Source: Methanospirillum hungatei (lineage in GTDB: Archaea; Halobacteriota; Methanomicrobia; Methanomicrobiales; Methanospirillaceae). Taken from it: a stretch of 10,000 bases of DNA. The stretch is taken from positions 1 to 10,000 of the forward strand of contig NZ_JAIWNS010000099.1 of NCBI RefSeq assembly GCF_020216685.1. Reading direction: 5' to 3'. A program made the position numbers and the translations under genes. The stretch's first letter is position 1, and the number at the start of each line of letters is the position of its first letter. Of the stretch, positions 1-5,369 are shown piece after piece. The notes below the pieces were generated by a model that worked only from the letters and a program-made list of their open reading frames with translations, did not search any database and was not told the origin of the DNA.

Positions 1-11
1 TCCCTTTTCTC

Positions 12-149
12 CTATCGTATGATTGCTGCCTGACCTGATCCCGCGATGCTGTACAAGCTCTGACGAGCATCACTGAAACTTAATCGTTCCTTAAGCATCG
101 CATTGGCTTTTAACCGTCGAATTGCATACCGTACAGTTCTTGGCGGTAG
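12..149 (-). pseudogene. 3' remnant of a winged-helix transcriptional regulator gene
   Basis: On the minus strand, 45 codons from 149 down to a TAG stop at 12-14 read as the end of a winged-helix DNA-binding domain. The recognition-helix-like start is LPPRTVRYAIRRLK, followed by a wing-like LKERLSFSDARQSLYSI. The pattern PRTVRYAxRRLK with a downstream SDARQxxY is common in archaeal MarR/ArsR-like regulators. An in-frame TGA lies directly upstream at 150-152, no start codon is available, and the sequence beyond it reads as a cysK fragment on the other strand. The 5' half of the gene is therefore missing, and I call this a truncated remnant. The family assignment is from memory of the motif, and the exact subfamily is unknown. 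A less likely alternative is a chance open stretch. Confidence 0.5.
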
Positions 150-355
150 TCAATCGCCAGCGAGGAAGAATTTGAGATGGCAAGGAGGCTTGCAAAAGAG
201 AGGATATTCTTGCCAGTCCATCTTCGGGAGCAGCCCACGCGACTGCTCTGAAAGGAGCAGAAAGACCTGAAAATGCAGGAAAAGTGATTGTAATGATTCT
301 TCCTGATACCGGTGAACGGTACCTCTCGACCGAGTTATTTTCCTATTCCGGATAA
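150..355 (+). pseudogene. cysK: Truncated, frameshifted cysteine synthase (O-acetylserine sulfhydrylase) remnant
   Basis: Two reading frames together give the C-terminal quarter of a PLP-dependent cysteine synthase. Positions 159-200 read [14 protein letters not shown]. After a one-base loss at about 200-203 (GAGAGGAT where GAGGAGGAT would keep frame), 203-355 continue [17 protein letters not shown], then [20 protein letters not shown] and [11 protein letters not shown] with stop TAA at 353-355. The SSGAA loop and the PD(S/T)GERYLST element near the PLP pyridine ring are hallmarks of the CysK/CysM family. A complete enzyme has about 300 residues; here roughly 65 remain and all N-terminal sequence, including the PLP lysine, is absent. 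Upstream of about 155 the match ends and the regulator remnant on the minus strand begins. It cannot be functional as it stands. The family call is confident; the cause of the truncation is unknown. Confidence 0.85.
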
Positions 356-457
356 TATGTACACCACGACGATATCCCAAGGGAAATGATATCTACTCAT
401 AGAAGAACTAGCAAAAGGATCTCCAGCCAAATAAGGAACGAATATTCGGTGCATATT

Positions 458-1270
458 ATGGACATAAATAAAAAAATACAGGGTTTGAAAAGCATAATCA
501 AAGAACATGCGCCACTCCTCATCGCATACTCCGGAGGAGTTGACAGTACCCTGCTTGCGGTCATTACCAAGGAGACTATCGGAGCCGAGAATATGCATTG
601 TGTCCTCGTGGACGGACCGGAAGTTCCCCGGAGAGCCGTAAAAGCAGCAATAAACCAGTCAGAATACCTGAAAATCCCCCTCACCGTCCGCGAAGGTGTG
701 CCATTATCCTATGAGTTACAAAGAACAAACCCCCATGACCGGTGCAGGCATTGTAAACTCGGAACCTATCCTATCCTTCAGCAGATCGCTGACGAGACCG
801 GCTGCACGTATATCGCGGATGGTGCGAACGCATCAGACATTGGAGAACATCGTCCAGGCATTGAAGCATTCAGCTCCTGTGGTGTTATTCACCCGTTCAT
901 CATGGCAGGGATTACCAAACTGGATATCCGGGAGATTGCCAAAAGCAGGGATCTTCCCTTCTGGGATACACCATCCTCCGCCTGTCTGTACTCGCGAATA
1001 CCGTATGGGGAAGAGATAACCGGAGAGAAACTGCGAATGATTGAAAAGGGAGAAGACATGCTCCATGACATCGGAATAACCCAGGCACGGGTCAGGCATC
1101 ATGGAGCGATTGCCCGAATCGAAGTGCTCCCTAAAGAGATGGAGAGAATCATCTCACACCGGGAGCAGATTCACTCGTTCTTTAAAAACATCGGGTTTTC
1201 ATATACTACCCTTGATCTGAAAGGATACCGTTCAGGAAGCATGGATGAGGTTCTCAAGCCCTCATCCTGA
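458..1270 (+). CDS. larE: ATP-dependent sulfur transferase LarE (nickel-pincer cofactor biosynthesis), probably iron-sulfur type
   Basis: This 270-residue protein matches the usual LarE length. LarE adenylates a carboxylate of the pyridinium dicarboxylate precursor and inserts sulfur to make the nickel-pincer nucleotide used by lactate racemase and relatives. The PP-loop SGGVDS lies at residues 25-30. Typical LarE segments follow: NPHDRCRHCK (91-100), ADGAN (120-124) and PSSACLYSRIPYG (172-184). C176 corresponds in position to the sacrificial cysteine of the Lactiplantibacillus enzyme. The added C96-x2-C99 pair is the arrangement described for LarE proteins that bind a [4Fe-4S] cluster and need not sacrifice a cysteine. 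An open frame extends upstream to an ATG at 386, but I chose ATG 458: it has GGTG at 448-451 seven bases upstream, and the family normally begins here. No larB or larC lies in the window. The converging gene at 1285 ends 14 nt away. Confidence 0.9.
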   Translation: MDINKKIQGLKSIIKEHAPLLIAYSGGVDSTLLAVITKETIGAENMHCVLVDGPEVPRRAVKAAINQSEYLKIPLTVREGVPLSYELQRTNPHDRCRHCKLGTYPILQQIADETGCTYIADGANASDIGEHRPGIEAFSSCGVIHPFIMAGITKLDIREIAKSRDLPFWDTPSSACLYSRIPYGEEITGEKLRMIEKGEDMLHDIGITQARVRHHGAIARIEVLPKEMERIISHREQIHSFFKNIGFSYTTLDLKGYRSGSMDEVLKPSS

Positions 1271-1284
1271 ATAGTCACATTGTT

Positions 1285-1590
1285 CTACTCTGATTTTCTC
1301 TGTTGATTATAAGTTTTCAGAAGACTTTCTATAAAATCTTCTGCTGATTTTGCATATGAACTCTTAAAATTAGTATACACGATAGTATCGTCAGACATAC
1401 CTTTCAGAGTAAACCAATCTTCTTTCCGAAAAGTAAACATCAAAAGCCCTCCTAATTCTCTCTTCTCAATTTTTCCAAACGTTTCCAGGATAGCAAGAAA
1501 GGGCTTGTCTACCGGATCACTCAAGGTATATTCATAGATACTCGATCCATCAGTACATGTTGATGTTCGTTTCTTTTTTACCACGTACAT
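1285..1590 (-). CDS. Hypothetical protein, 101 residues
   Basis: I do not recognise this family. The product is soluble, with no signal peptide or membrane segment. It has a basic N-terminus (MYVVKKKRTSTCTDG) and alternating beta-like stretches (SIYEYTL, GLLMFTFRKEDWFTL, DTIVYTNFKS). A C-terminal helix (AEDFIESLLKTYNQQRK) completes it, suggesting a small alpha/beta fold. The only cysteine is near the N-terminus. The frame can be extended to GTG at 1599, but ATG 1590 is preferred because AGGTG at 1597-1601 sits six bases upstream of it. A TATA-like ATATACTAT upstream gives it its own promoter. It converges with larE, so its 3' end and the larE terminator share about 15 nt. Codon use looks like that of its neighbours, so I treat it as a real gene of unknown role. 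Confidence 0.7.
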   Translation of the reverse strand: MYVVKKKRTSTCTDGSSIYEYTLSDPVDKPFLAILETFGKIEKRELGGLLMFTFRKEDWFTLKGMSDDTIVYTNFKSSYAKSAEDFIESLLKTYNQQRKSE

Positions 1591-1645
1591 ATATGGCACC
1601 TGGCATGGTATGGCATAGAATTGAAAAAGAATTCCCCGATAAAGA

Positions 1646-1654
1646 ATAGTATAT
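1646..1654 (-). promoter_or_regulatory. TATA box for the 101-residue hypothetical gene
   Basis: On the minus strand the sequence reads GGATATACTATTC, a good archaeal TATA element. With the usual spacing of about 26 nt, transcription would start near 1624 and leave a leader of about 34 nt that contains the AGGTG ribosome site. Confidence 0.45.
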
Positions 1655-1725
1655 CCTACGACGAAGGTCCCGGAGAAAGGAGTACAGTTGATTTCATATA
1701 CCCGAAGAGCTCCGAATTTTGTTCA

Positions 1726-1744
1726 CTGAACCGGAATGGTTCAG
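1726..1744. repeat. Perfect 7-bp inverted repeat with 5-nt loop
   Basis: CTGAACC, loop GGAAT, GGTTCAG. It lies in the middle of the noncoding gap, more than 100 nt from either flanking gene. It could be an RNA hairpin or a protein-binding site. No T run follows it directly, so it is not a typical terminator. Confidence 0.4.
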
Positions 1745-1867
1745 GCCTATTTCATTCTCGTTTGTATGAGGCATACTCTTTCCTTAGGTTCAATCCATGA
1801 ACACATCTGGTATACCGCTGAGGTAATAGATAATCGAAAACCGCCAGAATATACCACATCATCCCAT

Positions 1868-1873
1868 AAAAAA
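1868..1873 (-). terminator. T-run terminator after the rubredoxin gene
   Basis: On the minus strand TTATTTTTTATGG starts within ten bases of the rubredoxin stop. A U6 tract without a stem is the usual archaeal intrinsic terminator and would end the cupin-CxxC-rubredoxin transcript. Confidence 0.5.
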
Positions 1874-1881
1874 TAAGAGGA

Positions 1882-2040
1882 TTAAATCATTTCAAAGACT
1901 TCTTTGCCCTCCTGACAGATCGGGCAGAGCCAGTCATCCGGGAGGTCAGCAAAGGACGTACCTGGTTCAATACCATTATCAGGGTCTCCTTTTGCCGGAT
2001 CATACACATAACCACATATTGAGCACTCATATAATTCCAT
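1882..2040 (-). CDS. Rubredoxin
   Basis: The product is a 52-residue rubredoxin, a one-iron electron carrier of the cytoplasm. Two knuckles bind Fe(Cys)4: C6-x2-C9 in [12 protein letters not shown] and C39-x2-C42 in [12 protein letters not shown]. The conserved aromatic and loop residues are present (Y11, Y13, DPDNGI, PGTSF, DLPDDW). The length is normal for the family. AGGTG at 2049-2053, inside the end of the upstream gene, sits eight bases before ATG 2040, and only five bases separate this start from the previous stop. It is therefore co-transcribed with the cupin and CxxC genes. In anaerobes, rubredoxins commonly deliver electrons to superoxide reductase, rubrerythrin or flavodiiron NO/O2 reductases. 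None of these partners is in the window, so the partner here is not known. Confidence 0.95.
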   Translation of the reverse strand: MELYECSICGYVYDPAKGDPDNGIEPGTSFADLPDDWLCPICQEGKEVFEMI

Positions 2041-2045
2041 ATGAA

Positions 2046-2327
2046 TCACACCTTTGGCTTTCGTTCTTTGTACACCGAAAACAGGGCATCAGCATATCTC
2101 TCAGTCATCTTCGTCGGGATGTAGTTGAGTACTTTTGCTCGTTTCACCAGTTCATTCCTGATATCACTATCACTTCCCAGATGAAGAGCTGCGACCTCAT
2201 CGATGATAAAGTCAAGCTGGTTTATTCCCGTCGGCTTTCCATCCACCAGAATTGAACCGATATTCGTATCCTGTGGGATAATCCCCCCACAGACCTTACA
2301 ATACACGCCATCCTTCTCGTCACTCAT
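2046..2327 (-). CDS. Small CxxC protein of a methanogen family often labelled 'NAC family transcription factor'
   Basis: The product has 93 residues. An N-terminal CxxC (C10-x2-C13 in [11 protein letters not shown]) is followed by a beta segment ([13 protein letters not shown]) and a helical C-terminal half that ends [20 protein letters not shown]. Similar short proteins in methanogens carry the automatic label 'NAC family transcription factor', which nothing in the sequence supports. A single CxxC could be half of a metal site in a dimer or a redox pair. The open frame runs upstream to 2456, but ATG 2327 overlaps the cupin stop as ATGA, so the two are translationally coupled. The upstream extension only reads through the cupin gene in another frame. 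Its place between cupin and rubredoxin suggests a redox role; the function is unknown. Confidence 0.8.
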   Translation of the reverse strand: MSDEKDGVYCKVCGGIIPQDTNIGSILVDGKPTGINQLDFIIDEVAALHLGSDSDIRNELVKRAKVLNYIPTKMTERYADALFSVYKERKPKV

Positions 2328-2704
2328 GATTCCTTCTCCCGGATCATTGTCAGGGACATCTTGAACCTGGTTATCGCACTCAGGGCGTGGGGAACCCCGG
2401 CTGGGAAGATGATCGTATCTGCTTCCTTCATCTGGTACGTCACACCCTGAACCCATACCTCACATTCACCGTCAAGAATGGTGACAACCGCATCAAATGG
2501 GGCGGTGTGTTCAGATAACCCTTCGTCCTCATCAAATGAAAAGAGAGTGATGGATCCTGCCTTTGTATTCACGATCATCCGGCTGGCGACCGTACCATCC
2601 TGATAATCGACAAGATCTTTCAGGGTTAATACTTTTCCACGAAGCTCGTCACGCTTCGTACCGCTTTTTTCAGTTTTTTTTAGGGTATCTGAATTGAATT
2701 CCAT
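2324..2704 (-). CDS. Single-domain cupin protein
   Basis: The product is a 126-residue protein with one small beta-barrel cupin domain at about residues 40-122. The first motif is degenerate: EHTAPFDAVVTILDGECEV (65-83) keeps H66 but has A68 where the second histidine of a classical HxH would be. The second motif, FPAGVPHAL (100-108), keeps its histidine, H106. A metal site, if present, would thus be reduced, as in many small archaeal cupins near stress genes. The role is unknown. A frame upstream to 2749 is open, but ATG 2704 is chosen because GGTGA lies five bases before it and the family usually begins here. The gene follows hcp on the same strand after 132 nt and overlaps the next gene by four bases. 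Confidence 0.85.
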   Translation of the reverse strand: MEFNSDTLKKTEKSGTKRDELRGKVLTLKDLVDYQDGTVASRMIVNTKAGSITLFSFDEDEGLSEHTAPFDAVVTILDGECEVWVQGVTYQMKEADTIIFPAGVPHALSAITRFKMSLTMIREKES

Positions 2705-2836
2705 GATCTTCACCGGGGGAGAATGATGAGGGTACTGACATTCGGGCACTTATTCTTTTCACTCAGGGATGAATCGGAGTATAGAGGTTCTACACATCCG
2801 GATGATGAAAGATATTGGCTGGGGCCGTGATTGGTA

Positions 2837-4453
2837 TCAGGCCGGAACCATTCGTTTCATGTCCTCTTCGACGGTACTGTTCTTTCTGATATTAAAGTTG
2901 TCAACCAGGACTTTGAGCACCCCAGGAGAGACAAAGCCGGGTAGTTTCGGGCCGAGCGTGATATTCTTTACCCCGAGGGAGAGCAGGGCAAGGAGGACCA
3001 GGACAGCCTTCTGTTCATACCAGGCAATGTTAAAGACCACCGGCAGTTCGTTGATACCAACCCCGAATGCTTCTGCCAGGGCCTTAGCGATGACCACCAG
3101 TGAGTAGCAGTCATTACACTGACCGGCGTCAATCACCCGGGGGATACCACCGATGTCACCCAAGTCCAGGAAATTATACCGGTACTTGGCACACCCGGCG
3201 GTCAGGATGACAGTGTCTTTTGGCAGGGCCCGTGCAAAGTCCGTGTAATACTGGCGCTCAGACTGACGCCCGTCACACCCGGCCATTACCACGAACTTCT
3301 TGATATCTCCCTTCTTTACCGCGTCAATTACCGTTCCGGCAAGGGCAAGAACGGCTTCATGGGCACAACCGGTGATGAGGTCGCGACCGATGGTTTTGGC
3401 CGGCTCTGGGGGCTGGCATCTCTTTGCATGCTCGATAATCACAGAGAAGTCCTTGGTTCCGTCTGCCTTCTTGGGGATGTATGTGGTGCCCGGATACCCT
3501 GCCGGACCGGTGGTGTATACCCGGTCAATGTATGAATCCCTGGGAGGCACGATACAGTTCGTCGTGACCAGGATGGGACCATGAAAGGTATCAAACTCTT
3601 CCTTCTGGTGCCACCAGGATGATCCGTAGTTCCCGATCAAATGCGTGTACTTCTTGAATGCCGGGTATGCATGTGCAGGGAGCATCTCGCCATGCGTGTA
3701 GATATCAACCCCGCTGTCCCAGGACTGCTCAAGGAGCTGCTCCATGTCACGAAGGTCGTGTCCGGTGATAAGAATTCCAGGGTTTGTTCCAACCGTGGTC
3801 TTCACCGACGTTATCTCCGGATTTCCATAGGTCTTCGTGTTCGCGGTATCAAGCAGGGCAAGTGTCTTGACACCTACCTCCCCGCATTCGAACACCATTG
3901 CGATCATCTTGTCAACAGGAAGATCCTGCACCGTTGATGCAAGGCCTTTCTGCATGTAGTCGGTTATTGCCGCATCGGTAAACCCAAGCATCTCAGCATG
4001 GTGATAATATGCAGCGACACCTTTCAGACCAAAGACAACCATGGCCCGGAGTGAATGCACATCATCATTTACATTGGCTAGTTCTGCAATCTCGTTCGCC
4101 TTTGCAGCAATGTCAGCATCACTCTTCGGGGTCCAGGTGCAGGCATCTGGCTCGTTCTCTCCGGCTTTCGGGAGGGCATCCCTGATGGCGATGGCCTGGG
4201 TGATAAGCGCTTTGAGCCGTTCATCATCAAAATTCGTATTGGTCAGGGTTGCAAAGAGTGCTTCGGTAATGAATGCCCCTGCGTCTTTGTTTTCTGCTCC
4301 CTTCGCTCTCGCTGCTATGTTGCGAACTGAAATCCCTTTGCAGAGATAAATGAGCACATCCTGCACACCTGCGGTATGATCTTCCTTCCCACAGATCCCT
4401 TTCACCGTACACCCGGTCCCCCGGGCAGTCTCTTCACACTGGTAACAAAACAT
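2837..4453 (-). CDS. hcp: Hybrid cluster protein / hydroxylamine reductase, class I
   Basis: The 538-residue product is a hybrid cluster protein, a cytoplasmic Fe-S-O enzyme first assayed as a hydroxylamine reductase and now linked to NO reduction and protein S-nitrosylation. The N-terminal cluster cysteines are C3, C6, C15 and C21 (Cx2Cx8Cx5C), the class I/III spacing. The near-full length of the N-terminal helical domain favours class I. All hybrid-cluster ligands are visible: H232, E256, C300, C393 (the persulfide cysteine), C421, C446, E480 and K482. Each falls 12-14 residues before its Desulfovibrio counterpart. AGGAG at 4464-4468 lies ten bases upstream of ATG 4453. The gene is divergent from an HxlR regulator across a short region with an inverted repeat, so regulation by that protein is likely. 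No hcr reductase is adjacent, so the electron donor is probably a ferredoxin or rubredoxin. Confidence 0.97.
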   Translation of the reverse strand: MFCYQCEETARGTGCTVKGICGKEDHTAGVQDVLIYLCKGISVRNIAARAKGAENKDAGAFITEALFATLTNTNFDDERLKALITQAIAIRDALPKAGENEPDACTWTPKSDADIAAKANEIAELANVNDDVHSLRAMVVFGLKGVAAYYHHAEMLGFTDAAITDYMQKGLASTVQDLPVDKMIAMVFECGEVGVKTLALLDTANTKTYGNPEITSVKTTVGTNPGILITGHDLRDMEQLLEQSWDSGVDIYTHGEMLPAHAYPAFKKYTHLIGNYGSSWWHQKEEFDTFHGPILVTTNCIVPPRDSYIDRVYTTGPAGYPGTTYIPKKADGTKDFSVIIEHAKRCQPPEPAKTIGRDLITGCAHEAVLALAGTVIDAVKKGDIKKFVVMAGCDGRQSERQYYTDFARALPKDTVILTAGCAKYRYNFLDLGDIGGIPRVIDAGQCNDCYSLVVIAKALAEAFGVGINELPVVFNIAWYEQKAVLVLLALLSLGVKNITLGPKLPGFVSPGVLKVLVDNFNIRKNSTVEEDMKRMVPA

Positions 4454-4484
4454 GGGTATCGTTCTCCTGTATGGAAATGCTACG

Positions 4485-4518
4485 AAGTATTAATTGTATA
4501 TCAACTTATTAATAGTTG
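4485..4518. promoter_or_regulatory. Divergent hcp/hxlR promoter with inverted repeat operator
   Basis: The inverted repeat CAACTTATTAATAGTTG (4502-4518) has 5-bp arms around an AT-rich core. The core TTATTAATA is TATA-like on both strands. Rightward it would place the transcription start near 4537, almost at the GTG start of the regulator gene. Leftward it, or TTAATA nearby, would serve hcp with a leader of about 15-35 nt. A dimeric winged-helix repressor bound here could block both promoters. This is inferred from spacing only. Confidence 0.5.
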
Positions 4519-4538
4519 TGAGTTTCAGAAAGTATACT

Positions 4539-4898
4539 GTGCATGAGATCTGTACGGTCAACATGACTGTGAAATACCTGCTCAAAAAATGGACACTCCT
4601 TATCATCCTGGAGCTGTATAAAGGCCAAAATTATACCCGCAGGTTTTCTGAATTAAAAGAGGCCCTCTCTGATATCACCCCGAAGATCCTGTCAGAGCGG
4701 CTCAAAGAACTCGAAGATGAAGGCATCATTACAAAGAACGTAGATGCAACATCGTTTCCGGTCAGGTGTGAATATACCCTGACAGAGAGTGGTGCAGAGC
4801 TCATCGAAGTTATCCGGGATATCAAGCGATGGGCCCTGAAGTGGAAGATAGATAATATCCCCTGTGGTGAACAGGATTGCAAAAACTGTGTCCTCTGA
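4539..4898 (+). CDS. HxlR-family winged-helix regulator with C-terminal cysteine cluster
   Basis: The product is a 119-residue HxlR/DUF24-type transcription factor. The family pattern is present in order: an N-terminal cysteine (C5), KKWTLLIILEL (16-26), FSELKEAL (36-43), and the recognition helix ITPKILSERLKELEDEGII (46-64). A wing, VRCEYTLTESG (75-85), and the dimerisation helix follow. The C-terminus ends IPCGEQDCKNCVL: C109, C114 and C117 in a C-x4-C-x2-C arrangement, with C5 and C77 elsewhere. In known HxlR proteins the N-terminal cysteine senses electrophiles or disulfide stress; the extra cluster could bind a metal or Fe-S cofactor. The open frame begins at a TTG at 4494, but that would include the operator. 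GTG 4539 fits a leaderless mRNA from the TATA-like core. Its position suggests that it controls hcp and itself. Confidence 0.88.
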   Translation: MHEICTVNMTVKYLLKKWTLLIILELYKGQNYTRRFSELKEALSDITPKILSERLKELEDEGIITKNVDATSFPVRCEYTLTESGAELIEVIRDIKRWALKWKIDNIPCGEQDCKNCVL

Positions 4899-4940
4899 TC
4901 ACCCCGGAGAGATCGTTTCATTGGAAATGAATAGGTAAAG

Positions 4941-5186
4941 ATGATGATTCTGGATACATGTCCGGGAGTAAAGGACCTCAAGACTCCCACACTAACAATA
5001 AAGAAATGTCCGAAATGTGGAGAGGAAGTCGAAATTTTCTCAAATGACACAAAGGTTCCATGTGGGAACTGTGGATTTGTCATCTTCAATGACACGCTCT
5101 CCTGCATTCAGTGGTGTACATATGCAAAGGAATGTGTCGGAGAAGAGATGTATAACGCATTTCATCAAAAAAAGGGAGGCAGATAA
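4941..5186 (+). CDS. Small zinc-ribbon protein with extra C-x3-C-x5-C motif
   Basis: The product has 81 residues and eight cysteines. A rubredoxin-like or zinc-ribbon fold is indicated by C23-x2-C26 (KKCPKCGEEVEIF) and C41-x2-C44 (VPCGNCGFVIF). After it comes SCIQWCTYAKECVGEEMY, where C55, C59 and C65 form C-x3-C-x5-C; C7 is near the start. The CIQWCxYAKECVGEE segment is a conserved signature that I have seen in small proteins and HD-domain proteins of anaerobes, but no role is established. ATG 4941 and ATG 4944 are both possible, with AGGT at 4933-4936. Only 42 nt separate it from the regulator gene, so the two are probably one transcript. A redox or metal-binding accessory of the stress island is the most reasonable guess. 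Confidence 0.82.
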   Translation: MMILDTCPGVKDLKTPTLTIKKCPKCGEEVEIFSNDTKVPCGNCGFVIFNDTLSCIQWCTYAKECVGEEMYNAFHQKKGGR

Positions 5187-5369
5187 TTGATCGTTACTCT
5201 CCTGACTTCACATCATGCAGATATCAGGGAGTGATACCAAAATCTTAGGATATACCGGTTGAAAGGTAATATCCAAAAGGAAACTTCTTGCTTTTTGTGC
5301 TTCAAGGAGACATATACCATAGAAGGGGGCATAATTCCTGTACCATGCGCCCCAGGAGAGGGAGAACAC
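5187..5369 (+). promoter_or_regulatory. Leader region of the ferredoxin-domain gene
   Basis: These 183 nt precede the ferredoxin-domain gene. TATA-like sequences lie at about 5250-5256 (GGATATACC) and 5307-5315 (ACATATACC). The second would give a leader of some 30 nt and is the better candidate. AGGAG (5354-5358) and GGGAG (5360-5364) precede the ATG. A TTG-initiated extension to 5259 runs through this leader and is not supported. Confidence 0.4.

Larger units (their letters stand above)
1591..1881. other. Intergenic region between hypothetical gene and rubredoxin gene, with hairpin
   Basis: About 290 nt hold no convincing gene on either strand. Visible elements are the promoter of the leftward gene (TATA-like at 1646-1654) and the T-rich terminator of the rubredoxin gene near 1868. 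Between them is a perfect 7-bp inverted repeat, CTGAACC-GGAAT-GGTTCAG, at 1726-1744. A shorter repeat, GTTCA-ATCCA-TGAAC, lies at about 1789-1803. It contains a GGTTCAATCC that resembles a tRNA T-arm, but no tRNA folds around it. A small RNA is possible but unsupported. Confidence 0.4.

Noticed and set aside
150..380. Minus-strand open frame of 76 codons
   Set aside because: It is antisense to the cysK remnant, whose plus-strand translation matches a known family.
371..392. GATATC repeated on both sides of CCCAAGGG upstream of larE
   Set aside because: The arms do not pair symmetrically once the CCC/GGG is included, and there is no clear relation to a promoter.
386..457. N-terminal extension of larE to an upstream ATG
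   Set aside because: The extra 24 residues are polar and unlike LarE, and the GGTG ribosome site and family length support ATG 458.
1785..1805. GGTTCAATCC resembling a tRNA T-arm
   Set aside because: No acceptor, D or anticodon arms can be paired around it; more likely a short inverted repeat.
2328..2456. N-terminal extension of the CxxC protein gene
   Set aside because: It reads the cupin gene in another frame; ATG 2327 overlaps the cupin stop as ATGA.
4631..5107. Minus-strand open frame of 158 codons
   Set aside because: It is antisense to the HxlR and zinc-ribbon genes, which have clear domains; its translation is serine-rich and lacks motifs.
5196..5232. Possible hairpin ACTCTCCTGA / TCAGGGAGT after the zinc-ribbon gene
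   Set aside because: The stem has a bulge, the loop is 18 nt and no T run follows.
5259..5369. TTG-initiated extension of the ferredoxin-domain gene
   Set aside because: No ribosome site, non-family sequence, and a good GGGAG before ATG 5370.
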